The notes: a model not told the origin generated them from the sequence alone. Positions 44,446 to 56,006 are shown, counted from the stretch's first letter. The stretch is DNA of 64,000 nt from Macrotis lagotis (GCF_037893015.1 NC_133660.1:284267578-284331577); one strand, 5' to 3'. Made by a program: numbers and translations.

Positions 44446-44592
44446 TTTTAGGTTTTTGCAAGGCAAAAGGGGTTAAGTGGCTTGCCCAAGGCCACACAGC
44501 TAGGTCATTATTAAGTGTCTGAGATCCGATTTGAACTCAGGTACTCCTGACTCCAGAGCCCATGCTTTATCCACTGCTCCACCTAGCCGCCC
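44446..44592 (-). repeat. WSINE1-like CORE-SINE, antisense, inside MAR1, with 16-bp TSD
   Basis: CCATTTCAGTATTTTT flanks it at about 44430-44445 and 44593-44608. The host MAR1 reads straight on once one duplicate is removed, which shows WSINE1 activity after MAR1. Confidence 0.94.
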
Positions 44593-44680
44593 CCATTTCA
44601 GTATTTTTGCAAGAAAATCCCAAATGAGGTAAAGAAGAGTCAAGCACCAAAGGACCAACAAAACCTTCTTCATTTCTCAT
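44593..44680 (+). repeat. MAR1-type CORE-SINE, right part
   Basis: GTATTTTTGCAAGAAAATCC, CAAATGAGGTAAAGAAGAGT complete the MAR1 3' end. Confidence 0.85.
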
Positions 44681-45205
44681 CGCCTCTATACTCCAATTTC
44701 TCCCTAATTATCTATTTCAATCCTGAAGAAATGCAAGAAGAAACTGGTTGCGATTACTCATATCACCCTAAGCTATTTCAAGGTACACCTAAATTGAAGG
44801 GAATGTGAAGGAGAAAGGTCCAGAAGCATTTGTATATAGATTCCAACGGGGTGCAACCTCAAAAGGAAGTAATAGGTAAAGCTGGTACAACCCCTGGCTG
44901 TGGCAGTTACATCCTCCCCTCAGTGAAAAAATTTGCATTCCTGGCAACTTGCACCAACTTCTAGGTAGGGTATGATACTCATGTATCTCTTGTATGGTGA
45001 ATCACATACAATGCTAATGATGGTAAATGCCCAAGGAGTAACTTGTACAGACAGTTGATCGCTGGTGGGCCATCCTCTCTTGAAAGTAGCTAGCTGTCCA
45101 GCGGCTTGTAAAAGTCACCTACACCCTACCTTAGCATCAGCCCTGATCATCACCCTGGGGCATTGTACATTACCCATGTATGGGCACCCAGATACTGGGA
45201 ATCAA
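44681..45205. other. No gene recognised
   Basis: Unique-looking intergenic DNA. Confidence 0.45.
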
Positions 45206-45345
45206 AGTCTCATAGATCTGGAGCAGGAAGGGACTTTAGAGACCATCTAATCCAACTGTTATTTTATAGAAGAGGACATACTCGAGATTGCATAGGCAGT
45301 AAAGGATTAAGTGTGGATTTGAACCCAGATCGTCTGTTTCCGAAT
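45206..45345 (-). repeat. MIR-type SINE, antisense
   Basis: GGGACTTTAGAGACCATCTA, ATTTTATAGAAGAGGACATA and TGTGGATTTGAACCCAGATC. Confidence 0.65.
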
Positions 45346-45384
45346 CAAAGTGGCAATAATGCTGCCTGCATTCCCTCTCTTTCA

Positions 45385-45490
45385 GGGTAATGAGAATCAA
45401 ATGATACAATACAGGTAAAACATTTTGCAAACCTTAAAGTTCTCTACGAATGTTAGCTATCATATTAATAGCGTTAATAATGAGAATAAT
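45385..45490 (+). repeat. MIR 3' fragment
   Basis: GGGTAATGAGAATCAAATGA, CATTTTGCAAACCTTAAAGT. Confidence 0.6.
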
Positions 45491-46269
45491 AATGACAGGG
45501 AAAAGTTAATGTCCTCTATATCCAGAAGCATGGATGCCTTCAGGGAGACCACAGAGGGTGAGTTGTCATTCTGATTATTTTATTCAACTGTAAAAAAGTA
45601 GTTAATTGATCCACCTGTGCAATAATAGTCCATGAAACACTGAATGTCAAAGAATAGAATGAGACCATGTGAATAGCCAAATAATCGATCCTGCATCATT
45701 GCCTATGGCAGCATAACTTAGTGGTTAATCTCACAACCTTGAAACAATCTCACAAACTTGAAATAGAGTGGTTAGAGAGCTGGCATGGCAGTCAGGAAGC
45801 CTGTCTCACCTCTAACACATGTGTATCTGTATGACTGGAGGCCATTCAGTCTCTGATGAGCACCCAGGTAGTTCCCTAAGAATTATAGAGCAGGTGCCAA
45901 TGTACACAAGTAGAGGAAGTTTCCCCACTATAGAGAAAAGGACATTTAATGAAGCTTGGCAATCACATTCGTTTTCTAGTTCATTAACAAACAAACATAA
46001 AAATGTATCCATAAATAACTTCTGGAGGAGAAAAGAGGGAAAGAGAGGAGAAAAAAGGAAAGAGAGGGGAGAAGAAATGAAGGGAAGGGAGGGGAAAGAC
46101 TATATATCCCTTCATCCCATCCACCACTTCTATTCCTGACTGGTGATCTTTGGCACAGATGAGGTTTCAAGAATTCGAAGCAACTGAACATAGCAGCCTA
46201 GTGTTCAATGCATCCCCAAACTCCAACTCCTGGGCTCACTATTAGATAAAAGCTGCTGAAAAAAGCATA
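45491..46269. other. No gene; purine-rich patch
   Basis: 46,025-46,100 is nearly pure A/G. No supported coding frame. Confidence 0.45.
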
Positions 46270-46660
46270 ATTCAAGAATTACATCTCACACCCAGCTCCA
46301 AAAAGACAGGACATACATTTAATGTTTATATCATATATAAGCTAGGGGAGCAAGGAAGGAAATGTCTTTCTCAACTATTGCTAAGGGAAGAGTTCTTAGT
46401 CAAGCAAATGAAAGAGAAGATTGCAGAGGACAAAATGAATCATTTTGATTACATAAAACACAAGTTTTGCATAAACAAAATCAATGCAATAAGAATGAGA
46501 AGAATAGCAATTAAATGGAGCATCATTGGTGACTTCACAAAGAATGGGCTCAGAGAAGTCATGGGAGAGGAAGCCTCTTTGAAAGGGGTTGAGGGGAGGA
46601 AGTGCAAGTCTGGAAGAAGGAATGTTTTTCAACACCTACCTCTTGAGAAGGAAGAGGGAG
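46270..46660 (+). mobile_element. L1-type LINE ORF2 fragment
   Basis: AATCATTTTGATTACATAAA, ACACAAGTTTTGCATAAACA and CAAAATCAATGCAATAAGAA parallel the LINE stretch at 53,870-53,950 (TTTTGACTATATTAAATTAA). It is an older, shorter piece; the 97-residue frame here is LINE-derived. Confidence 0.65.
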
Positions 46661-46719
46661 AGCAGATGTGACAGTAGCTGGATGGACAGAAGGGCTACCA
46701 AATGACATAATATTAATAT

Positions 46720-46950
46720 TTTTGATTATGTTGTCTATGTGCCATTTTACAAATATTAACTCATTTGATTTTCACAACAATCCTGTTATTATTATTATTA
46801 TTATTATCATCCCCACTTTACAGTTGAGGAAACTAAGGCAAGTGGAGGCTAAATGCCTTCACACAACTGATTAGTATCTGAGGCTAGATTTGAACTCAAG
46901 GCTTCCTGACTCCAGGCCCAACAAAGCCATTGTGCCACCTGGCAGACCCA
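46720..46950 (-). repeat. MIR-type SINE, antisense
   Basis: TCTATGTGCCATTTTACAAA, CCCCACTTTACAGTTGAGGA and TTTGAACTCAAGGCTTCCTG. It contains a short TTA run at 46,787-46,806. Confidence 0.7.
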
Positions 46951-47229
46951 ACCCCCTGCTTAAAAAACTGTCTCCTGACTTGTAGAATCAAACCACTGAG
47001 TGATGACAGTTAGACGGTACAGTGGTGAGAATCCTAGACTTGGAGCCCATCAGAATTGAGTTCAAATACCCACCACTGGGACTACATGATCCTGGGCAAT
47101 TCATTCATTGTTTTAAAAAAAAAACCTCCATTTGAAGTTCAAGTAATATATAAGTATTATAACATATTAAATATATTTTATGCTTTATTTTAATTTTTTA
47201 TTTTAATTTATTTAATCTCCCTCCACTCT
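46951..47229. other. Degraded SINE head and AT-rich DNA
   Basis: 47,000-47,100 retains a plus-strand CORE-SINE-like head and TTCAAATACCC box; the rest is AT-rich. Confidence 0.45.
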
Positions 47230-47460
47230 GCCTCTGGGGCTCTGCCAGATTTCAAGTCCTTCCTTTCCAGTCCCCGGCTCCCCCTCCAACTCTCCCCACT
47301 CTCCTCTGCTCCCCCACCCACTCCCCCCAATCTCTCTCCCATTCCCCTGCCTCCTTTTCTGTGTCTCCCCCACTAGACTGTAAGCGTCTTGAGAGCAGGG
47401 ACTGCCTTTTTCTTGTGCCCCAGTATTTAGGACATATAAAAATGTTTATTGGCTGGATTA
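47230..47460 (+). repeat. L2 LINE 3' end
   Basis: GTGTCTCCCCCACTAGACTG, TAAGCGTCTTGAGAGCAGGG and AAAATGTTTATTGGCTGGAT match the L2 3' terminus. Confidence 0.85.
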
Positions 47461-47689
47461 AATAACACAAGTAAAATGTTTGATGATCCCTAAGTTTCCA
47501 TAGACAGAAGTAGGCCAGGAACCCCACTCCCCCACCCCCTGCTTCCCAGATGTCCCCAGGAGCAGTAAGTTCCCCTTGGGCCAGTAGATGGCGACAACTC
47601 CCCTGTGGCTGCAGGACCACCCAGACAAGTGTCCTGAGCAGCCCAAGCAGGTAACTGGGGTCTTCTTGTTATCCTTCCACATCTCCCAC

Positions 47690-47900
47690 CTCCAAGCTTT
47701 TGCCTAGGCTGTCTCTCCTGCCTGGAGTGCCCTCTCTGTTCTTCCACCTCCAACTTTCTTTCAAGGCTGAGTTGAATCATCCACATCCCCAGGAAGCCTT
47801 TCCCAATTTCCCCTGCCCCAGCCCCTAGTGCTTCCCCATACTCTCTTTCCATCCCATGACTCAAGAATGCTCCCATGGTGAACAGATCCCATGTCTCCTC
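47690..47900 (+). repeat. L2 LINE fragment
   Basis: CTGCCTGGAGTGCCCTCTCT, CTTTCAAGGCTGAGTTGAAT and CCCCAGGAAGCCTTTCCCAA match the L2 segment just upstream of its 3' end. The 122- and 140-residue minus-strand frames over these L2 copies are not genes. Confidence 0.85.
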
Positions 47901-48294
47901 TGAGTGACCCACTGATAGTATGGGGGAGAGCCAGAAATTTAACTCCAGTCCTTGGACTCCAGATTATCCCCTCTGAGGCGCACTGTGCCCAAGGGGAGCA
48001 GACATCTCAAAGCCCAAGATGGTTCTTCCCACTCTCAAGGGGATCTGGTGTCCCCCTCTAGATTCAAGGCCTTTGACAGGAAAGAGGTCTATGGTTAGCA
48101 AAGGGGTCAAATAGAGCTTCCCCTTTCCTGGAACTTCAGAACCAGTCTTCCCTCCCCTCCCCTGCCCTGGTTCCCCTTCACCCAAACAGTCATCCCTGTG
48201 CCCCCCAGGCTATGGAAGGCATCCAGTGTCTCCAAGGACCACAAAGACACACAAACCCACTTCACATCCATCCACAAAATCAGAACCCACAACC
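47901..48294. other. Intergenic spacer downstream of RPS6KA4
   Basis: GC-rich, unique-looking, no supported frame. Confidence 0.45.
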
Positions 48295-49527
48295 AGAAAT
48301 CGGATTGGGATTTTTATTTTGAAGTCAAAGGCACGGCCTGGGCCGGCTGAGGCAGTGACCAGAGAAGCAATGTGGGAGCCCCCTCCCACAGCCCAGCAAC
48401 ACCCCCCACCCTCCCCAGCACCCCTTCCCCCAAGCCTGGGGCAGCTGCACAAAAGCAGGAGGTGGGGTGTCAGCTAGTAGGGCCCTCCCCAGAGGGAGCC
48501 CTTCTCCTCCGCTGTGCCTCAGTTATTCCATGAGGGAGACCCACCCAGCCTAGTGGAGGAGGGGAGCCACGGGAGAAGGCCCACCTGGGAGGTCTGGGAC
48601 AAGGAGGAGATGGTCAGCTCACAGTGACTCTCAGCAACCCCTCTCCTTACCCAGGGGTACAGCGGCTTCCACAAGACTTTGAGTCTTTGGTGGAGAGAAT
48701 TGCACAGACGCCCCATTAAAGTGACAGTTTTGGACTTGGGGCCAACATCCCCTTCCTGACAACAGGGTCCCCCCACAATACTCCCCAAAGCAGGCAGGGA
48801 AAGGGGAGCCCCAGTCCTCACTATGGCCACTCAGCTCAGTGCTTAAAGAAATGGGAGGAAGGGAGGGAGAGAGGTGGACCTGGGCTCATCAGATAGAAAG
48901 GCCTCACCTACCCTCTCTCAGGCCCAGGCCTAACTGGCTGCAGGTCAAGCTGAAAAGGAGCCAGGGAGAGAAGGGCAGGGCTGGCCAAGCATGCCCACCA
49001 AGCAGGCCTGGATGAGCAGATTCGCCCGGCCCCCTGGCTCTGCAGCTGCCATACCAGAAAATACTGGCAACAGGAGCAGAGACAAAAGTGGGGATGCCAG
49101 CAGGCCCTATTGCCCCTCAACTCCCCTCAGAATCCCTGCATCACTAACTCTACCTGGAAAGACATAAAAAAGTTCTCTTTTTATAAAAATACTTCTGTCT
49201 CAGTCTCTGGGAGGGGTGGGGGCTTAGAGGGGGAAGGAACAAGGACTAGGTGGGCCTTCAGGGACAGGATGGATTGGAGGGTGCACGGATGTCAAGGAGA
49301 GAGGGAGGGGGCAGATATGTGACCAGGAGGAAATGGGGGGAGGTTGGGCAAAGGATGTGGTCCCCCCATGCGGCACCCCCAGGCCCAATCCAGAGTCATT
49401 AAATCCTCCCACTTCCTCCTCCCAGGGTCACAATTTCCCTCCCCATAGAGCTGACCTGTCTCCAATCCCAGGATCACAATGGCCTGGCTCAGGCAGCCTC
49501 CCTTTCCCAACACCCTGCCCAGCCCCA
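48295..49527 (-). other. RPS6KA4: Probable RPS6KA4 3' UTR
   Basis: GC-rich, repeat-poor DNA directly after the stop codon, ending at a canonical poly-A signal in the minus strand. The length (about 1.2 kb) is inferred; a weaker TATAAA-type signal at 49,180-49,185 could give a shorter UTR of about 370 bases. Confidence 0.5.
48313..48318 (-). promoter_or_regulatory. RPS6KA4: Putative poly-A signal AATAAA
   Basis: First canonical AATAAA in the minus strand downstream of the RPS6KA4 stop that I see. Cleavage would fall near 48,295. Confidence 0.5.
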
Positions 49528-49743
49528 CTAGGAGGGAGGGAGGGGGCCTTTGGCTCGACGAGAAGTCCCTTTGGCAGATGGGGCACCTCGTCCCTGGGTG
49601 GAGGGGGCAGGGGCTGGGGGAGGAATAGGGGAGCCCTTATGGGCTGGCTCGGAGCTGCCTAGCTTCATCTTCCGACGTTTGGCCAGGGGAGCATTTTCCA
49701 CACTCTTCAGAAAGAAGCCCTCCCTCTTGCCCAGGTTGAATGC
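49528..49743 (-). CDS. RPS6KA4: RPS6KA4 last coding exon: docking and NLS tail
   Basis: Seventy-one codons and a TAG (49,528-49,530). It starts after a CTAG acceptor with AFNLGKREGFFLKSVENAPL, then AKRRKMKLGS, then a Pro/Ser-rich tail ending SRRAKGPLPPS. In MSKs this segment carries the MAP-kinase docking motif and the basic nuclear-localisation sequence; KRRK here fits both. The Pro-rich middle (PIPPPAPAPSTQ) is the least conserved part by my recollection of the family. It lies 6.4 kb from the previous exon. Confidence 0.95.
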   Translation of the reverse strand, partial: AFNLGKREGFFLKSVENAPLAKRRKMKLGSSEPAHKGSPIPPPAPAPSTQGRGAPSAKGTSRRAKGPLPPS

Positions 49744-50141
49744 CTAGGAGAGAAGGGCAAGAGGCAAGAGATGAGTAGGGGTCCTAGAGCAGGCTGTACC
49801 CCCTTCCCCAGCCACCTGCCTTCTGGCCACCCACTGCCCGGAGGCCAGACAGCCCTTCACATCCCCTTTTCCCCTCACTTCCTCCTTTCACATCCCTCCT
49901 CCCCTCCTTCAGGCCAAAAATAACATGAGGTCACAACTGAAACAAATGGTTTCTCCTCCAATATGGCAGCAGCCCTCCACACCTCTTGGATCGAGGCAAA
50001 TTTCATCACAAGCTTTCTCCATAGAGAATGAGATGTCATTACTGGGAACAGACCTCAGCTCCAGGCCCCAAGACCACACACCATGCATGACCTTAGGCCA
50101 GGAATTTCCTTCTTCTCCCTAGGTCCCTCTTTCCCCATATG

Positions 50142-50142
<1 letters not shown>

Positions 50143-50192
<50 letters not shown>
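50143..50192. repeat. (GA)n microsatellite
   Basis: About 25 GA units inside the RPS6KA4 last intron (CT-rich in the transcript sense). Confidence 0.97.
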
Positions 50193-50197
<5 letters not shown>

Positions 50198-50523
50198 AAG
50201 AGCTCAGAAGAGATGATCTCTGAGATCTTAAGTAAGGGGAGAAAAGTAATGGGTAATTAGACCTTTCTAAGGCCATCTTGCTGGTACCCTCATGCAGCAG
50301 GCGGCCAGGGAAGACCTGTTCACACCCCTGGTAGGGATGAAATGGAGAACAAAAGAACTGCAGCAAGAAGGACAAAGACAGAAGACCTCACTTCGTAAGA
50401 AGCAAATCTGCTACATCTGTGTTTATATCAATACCAAGCAATTAGTTTTGCTCCTAGAGTTGAGAATGAAAGATATAGTGAAATGTAGTGGTATGTTGGT
50501 AATAGTTTAACAATCAGCTCTCC

Positions 50524-50668
50524 TGGGGCAGCTAGGTGGCCCAGTGGATGGAGCACCGGCTCTGGAGACAGGAGGACCTGGGTTCAAATCCGGCCTCAGA
50601 CACTTAATAATGACCTAGCTGTGTGGCCTTGGGCAAGCCACTTAACCCCATTGCCTGGCAAAAACTAA
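50524..50668 (+). repeat. WSINE1-like CORE-SINE with 15-bp TSD
   Basis: Near-consensus SINE flanked by a perfect AACAATCAGCTCTCC at 50509-50523 and 50669-50683. Antisense to RPS6KA4. Confidence 0.94.
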
Positions 50669-50683
50669 AACAATCAGCTCTCC

Positions 50684-50969
50684 AAAAATAAAAAAAGACA
50701 TGTGCACATAACACCCTTTTAAGTTTAATTTGCATTTTCAACATTTTCTTTCTTCAGATTAGTTTGCATTATTAACATTTTCTTTTTCATTTTTAAGACA
50801 ACCAATAAAACAAAAACTCAAGCCCTGACTTGTAATAATTGCCAATTTCCAAAGTATAAATGCTCACAATGAACACTGAACAACTGGCTCTCATACACTA
50901 CAGTGTGGTACCAGTTGGCTCCAACATAGCCCTGAGAGAATGACAACCTTACAACAGTAATAATAACAA
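50684..50969. other. Intronic, AT-rich, nothing recognised
   Basis: Contains a loose internal duplication (AACATTTTCTTT twice near 50,740 and 50,775). Confidence 0.5.
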
Positions 50970-51185
50970 AAACAGGTCACATTTATAGAGTGCTCACCAG
51001 ACCCTGTGCTAACTGCTTTATGATAATCGTTACATTTACTGCCATTATTTGATCTTCACAATAATCCTGGAATTTAGGATTGTTAATCCCATTTTAAAGA
51101 TAAAGAAACTGAGGCACAGTAAATTTCTGAAGCTGAATTTGAACTCAAGTCTTTCTGACTCCAGGGTCAGCACTCTATTTGCTGT
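50970..51185 (-). repeat. MIR-type SINE, antisense
   Basis: CAGGTCACATTTATAGAGTG, TGATCTTCACAATAATCCTG, AAGATAAAGAAACTGAGGCA. It is the same family and strand as the 41.4-kb copy. Confidence 0.72.
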
Positions 51186-51217
51186 GGTGACATCTCCTTG
51201 ACATTGGGTTATTTCTT

Positions 51218-51364
51218 TTTTTTTTTTTTGCCAGGCAATGGGGTTAAGTGGCTTGCCCAAGGCCACACAGCTAGGTCATTATTAAGTGTCTGAGGCCGGA
51301 TTTGAACCCAGGTACTCCTGACTCTAGGGGCAGTGCTTTATCCACTATGCCACCTAGCCACCCC
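51218..51364 (-). repeat. WSINE1-like CORE-SINE, antisense, with 16-bp TSD
   Basis: Near-consensus. Flanked by CATTGGGTTATTTCTT (51202-51217) and CATTGAGTTATTTCTT (51365-51380), one mismatch. Same orientation as RPS6KA4 transcription. Confidence 0.94.
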
Positions 51365-51380
51365 CATTGAGTTATTTCTT

Positions 51381-51829
51381 ATTGGAATGGAAGAAATGCC
51401 AGTGGATTGGATGAGATAATTTACATAAATTGTTATATAAACCCTATATAAATGTTAAAATTGAACGTATAAGAAAGAAACACCCCTACTGATCCCCTTG
51501 AGGTCAGTTTATACCCTTAAAGGAAATCCCACCAGATTCAGCTGACTTTGGTCAATTTCCTGAAATTTGAGGCAGGAAAATGGAGCCTTTCCGGGCCCAG
51601 GTGGTATTTTGCTCAAAGATGCCAAGGGAAGGTTGGGATTTCCAAGAGAAAGAATCAGGAAGTGAACAACTGGCTAAAAAGAGGGAACCTGCATAGGATG
51701 TAGATTCCTAGAACCCAGCTTAGAACAGAAGAATGATAAGGTCTTGGCCAGGACCCTAATGAGGGTGGGTAAGAGTATTTCCCTGGAATCTTAAACATCT
51801 TACTGAGAAGAATTGAAAATACAAGGGTA
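51381..51829. other. Intronic, possibly L3/CR1-related
   Basis: Could be the 5' continuation of the L3/CR1 element that follows; too diverged to support. Confidence 0.4.
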
Positions 51830-52640
51830 GCAAAGCAAAACCTAAGTATGAGTCAGTCCCAATACAAAGGAAAATAACATACACAATAGGAAGGACAGAA
51901 GGAGGAAAAAGCCATTAATTCACAGTAACAATACTCAAGCCAACAACAAAACACATGACTCTCGAGGTCTGCCCACAAATGAACAATGCAAGGTGTTGGC
52001 AGGATCAACTATACACCCCAAGGCAGAGAGACTTTAGTGAGATGGGACTCCTGCCTGGAATGGATGGAAGAAAAGACATCGATGAACCAATGTCTCATCC
52101 GACCTAGAAAACTACGAGGTGAAACATGCAGGAGAATTGGGCAAAGATCAACAGAGGACAAAAGAGAGAAAAGATTCTCATGGAGTAGACTAAAGACCAC
52201 TGGTCCAGAAGGAAGAAACAGACCATAAGTCTGACCCTAAAGCACAATATTACAATGGTAGGGACTTCAATCTTCCTGACAAAGGCTGATGCCCCCCCCC
52301 CCAAAGGCAGAGTGGCTGACCAATTCCTAATTTGCCTTTAGTGACAGTTTGCTTCTTCAAAAGGGACAGGAAGCAACAAGAGGAACTGTGACTCTAGACC
52401 TGAATCTCACTAGCAAAGAGGAACTAGAAGTTGAAGGAGAAATGATGGGAAGCTGAGGGGCAAAGGACTCTTCCATCTGAGAGCCTGTGACAGAGAAGGA
52501 AGAGAAACCTGGGGAGATGTGAAAAGCTCACCCTCATTTGGGGAAGGGCAGCTTGCAAACAGTTCAGAAAAAGAAGACAGAATCCCAAGCCAGAAGACTC
52601 CTAACAATGGAATTCTGAATTCCCAAACAGGTGCAATGTT
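51830..52640 (+). mobile_element. L3/CR1-type LINE, endonuclease-to-linker fragment
   Basis: GGTAGGGACTTCAATCTTCC reads like the CR1/L3 endonuclease GDFN-LP motif with a base lost. GACTCTAGACCTGAATCTCA followed by CTAGCAAAGAGGAACTAGAA gives TLDLNLTSKEELE, like the TLDLxLTxxEELV motif of the family. All frames are broken. Its reverse-transcriptase part resumes at 54.9 kb after L1 insertions. Confidence 0.7.
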
Positions 52641-52939
52641 GACAAAAATATCTACCCTATGCCAACCACAATGCTGAAAAAGAAGCAATATTTTAAATGA
52701 GTCTATCTACATATCCAAAGAAACCAATGTAGATTCCTAGGAATTTCGTTTCGGGGTTTTGTTTTGTTTTTTGTTAAGAGACAGAGGAATGGAAGCCAGG
52801 GCAAAAAAAAATAAGAATTGACCAATCAAAATGCAATGCAAGTGTTAAGCTCCTACTGAGTGCTAGGCAAAGATACAAAAATGAAGACATCAAGGAGTTT
52901 ACCTTCTATTTCGGGAGAAGGTAAGATCACAAAGAATAG

Positions 52940-53437
52940 ATAGAAACTGAACACTATTGTTCTATTAGAAACCAGGAGGGACGGGGATTTCAGGGAAGCC
53001 CGGAGAGATTTGCATGAACTGATGCTGAGTGAGATGAGCAGAACCAGAACATTGTCCACCCTAACAGCAACATGGGGTGATGATCAACCTTGATGGACTT
53101 GCTCATTCCATCAGTGCAACAATTAGAGACAATTTTGAGGCTGTCTGCAATGGAGAATGCCATCTGTATCCAGAGAAAGAACTGAGCAGTTTGAACAAAG
53201 ACCAAGACTATTACCTTTAATTTTTTTTTTAAAAAAGGTTATCTTATTATGTGATTTTACTCTCTTATGCTTTACGTTTCTTCCTTCTCTCATCACATTC
53301 AACTTAGATTAATGTATACCATGGAAACAATGTAAAGACTGGCAAATTGCCTTCTGTGGGGGTGGGGGTGGGGGAGGGAAGCAAGAATGGGGGAAAAATT
53401 GTAAAACTCAAAATAAATAAAATCTTTCTTAAAGATT
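52940..53437 (+). mobile_element. Marsupial L1 3' end
   Basis: CTATTAGAAACCAGGAGGGA, TGCTGAGTGAGATGAGCAGA, TGATGATCAACCTTGATGGA, and the end GGGGGAGGGAAGCAAGAATG then AAAACTCAAAATAAATAAAA. It is strongly similar to 29,960-30,465. Confidence 0.85.
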
Positions 53438-53439
53438 TT

Positions 53440-54107
53440 CTTCTCTTTTACTTAAACAATGATTAACAGAGCTCATTGAGATGCAGTGCTCATTAAGGAA
53501 CCAGGAGATGATCAAAACTGCCTGGTAATGGCTAAGAAACAGAGTAATGGACCAGAGGATTAGGCTAGGTACAAAAGAAACAGTAGTGAATGACTATAGT
53601 AATCTATTGTTTGACAAACCCAAAGACATTGCCTTCTGGAATAAGAACTCACTATCTGACAAAAACTTTTAGTATAACTGGAAAATAATCTTATGGCCAG
53701 ACTCACATCTCACCCCTTTTACCAAAATAAAGTCAAAATGGGTACAGGATTTAGAAATAAAGGATGATACCGTTAGTCCAATTAACAAATCAAGAAATAT
53801 TCTGTTGGATCTATGAAAAGGGGAGAAATTTATGACTAAATAAGAAATAGAGTACAACATAAATTGCAAAACAGACGATTTTGACTATATTAAATTAAAA
53901 AGGTTTTGCACTAATAAAACCAATGCTGCCAAGATTAGAAGGAAAACAGAAAGCAAGGAAAAAATTTTCTCAACCAGGGGTTCTGATAAAGGTCTCATTT
54001 CTAAAATACATAGAGAATTGAATCAAATTCATAAGGTTCCTAGTCATTCCCCAATGAGTAAATGGTCAAAGGATATAAATAGGCAATTTTCAAATGAAGA
54101 AATTAAA

Positions 54108-54151
<44 letters not shown>

Positions 54152-54880
54152 CATATGAAAAATGCTGCAAATCATTATTGATTAGAAATATTCAAATTAA
54201 AACAACTACATAAGAACTACCTCACACAATCAGATTGGCTAAGATGACAAGAAGGGAAAAAGGTCAATGTTGGAGAGGTTGTGAGAGGATTGGGACATTT
54301 AATGCATTGTTGGTAGAATTGTGAACTAATCCAATCATTATGGAGAGCAATATAGAACTATGCCCAAAAAGCAATAATACTGATCATACTCTTTGACTCA
54401 GCAATACCAATACTAGGCCCATATGCAGAAGAAATCATAAAAAAAAAAAAACAGGAAAAGTCCCACAAGTTACAAAATATATTCATAGCAGCTCTTTTTT
54501 GGAGTGGCAAAGAATTGGAAATTGAGAAGATGCCCACTAATTAGGGAATGGCTGAACAAGTTATGGCACATGAATATTATTGTTCTAGTAGAAACCATGA
54601 ATAGTAGGACTCTAGAGAAGCACGGAAAAAATTACAGGAACTGATGGTGAGCAAAGGGAGCAGAACCAAGAGATCATTGTACACATTAATAACAGCTATG
54701 TTGTGAATTGGGCAACCTTCATGGATGCAGCTCCTTTCTACAGTCCTGGGAGCTAGGATAACCCTGGGAGACCTGTTACAGGCCATACCATCCCCTGGTT
54801 GAGAAAATGTTTTCCTTGCTTTCTGTTTTTCTTCTAATCTTGGAAGCACTGGTTTTATGAAAATGCTAAAGCAATCTTAT
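53440..54880 (+). mobile_element. L1-type LINE: ORF2 3' part and 3' UTR
   Basis: Ordered LINE blocks: TTGCCTTCTGGAATAAGAAC, CAAAATGGGTACAGGATTTA, AAGGTTTTGCACTAATAAAA, TGGTCAAAGGATATAAATAG, GAACTATGCCCAAAAAGCAA, CAGCAATACCAATACTAGGC. The ORF2 frame has several stops. A TA repeat interrupts it at 54,111-54,147. Confidence 0.8.
54111..54147. repeat. (TA)n microsatellite in L1
   Basis: About 17 TA units at a site where the LINE would read AAAATTAAAG-like sequence. Confidence 0.95.
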
Positions 54881-54884
54881 TAGA

Positions 54885-55985
54885 AGGATGGTTTGTGAGC
54901 ATTTAGAAAGGGAAGCAATGATTCCAAAGAGGCAATCTGCTTTACCAATAATAGGATATGCTAGATTGCTCACAGTAAATGTAGCTTTTCCAGATTTTAG
55001 CCAAACATTTAAGCAAATATCTCATGCAAGCCTCATGGAGAAAATGCAAAGATGTGGGTGAGGTGTTTGCAGATAAGTATAATTCAGAACTGGCTGCTCA
55101 ACTAAATCTGAAGAGTAAGAATAGGGTGATGCCAGTTTGTAAGGAGACTTCCTGTGAAATATCCAGGACATTGGCCTTGGACTACAAGATTAACCTTTTG
55201 TCCAGTGACATAATTTGATGTCCCATTTATTGCTTTTGTAGAGAACATCATTCTGGGAGGTACAGTCAATAAACTAGATGAAAGATGATTCAGTCCCTGA
55301 AGTTACCTCAACAGACTGGAACATGGGGTCAAATCAAATCAGATCAAATGAAACTTAAACGGAAAATCCTACTCTTGGGGTCCAAAAGGCAACTTGATAA
55401 AGAAAGAAAACAATGGAGGTAAGTAGGGGTTCATGTGAGAAACATCTCAACATTTGGTGCAGTCCTGGTTCTATGAATCATCGAGTTACCAGGGGAAGCA
55501 ATGATGCTACTGGTCACTTTAAGAAAGATGGAATGTCTAGGACCAGAGGGATGGTGGTACCACTAACCTTTCTGCCCTCTTTGGTCCAGGACAAAGACAA
55601 AGACAAGAACAGGCAGCATTGTGAAAGGCTTCAAGACCATGCCGCATAAGAATCAGAGGGAAAAACTGGTATAGTTTATCTAGGAGGAGATTGAGGGGGC
55701 ACAGGAGACCTGCTTCCCAGTCTCCATTGGTTATCCTATAGAAGAGCAAAGAACTGGAGACAAGGGAGGGAGGAGGGGAAGGTGCAGAGAGCTAGCTTTA
55801 GGATCAAAAGACAGAAATATTTAACTATCAGCTGACTTGAGAGACAGTGAGACACCCATTCCTGGAGGTCTCCAAGTAGAAGGCAACGTGATCCAGAAGT
55901 GGTTGGAGAACAACTTTTCAGGGATGTATGGGCTGGTCTAGGTGTCCTTTGAGGACCCTTTCCATTGAGATTCTCAGATGCTGTC
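54885..55985 (+). mobile_element. L3/CR1-type LINE: RT part to 3' end
   Basis: TTTAGCCAAACATTTAAGCA followed by AATATCTCATGCAAGCCTCA (a broken FSKAFDxxSHxxLxEK-type RT motif), then GTCTAGGACCAGAGGGATGG, and the 3' end GAGGTCTCCAAGTAGAAGGC and AGATTCTCAGATG. It continues the element split at 52.64 kb. Confidence 0.75.
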
Positions 55986-56006
55986 TAACATGCCCCAGTC
56001 CCACAA

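Noticed and set aside
47252..47912. Minus-strand frames of 122 and 140 codons
   Set aside because: Both overlie L2 3' sequence in antisense, a known source of chance frames.
49333..49662. 109-codon plus-strand frame
   Set aside because: It lies antisense over the RPS6KA4 last exon and 3' UTR and is explained by GC-rich composition.
53669..53869. Short minus-strand frames over the LINEs as genes
   Set aside because: They are antisense to L1 ORF2 fragments whose own frame is broken.
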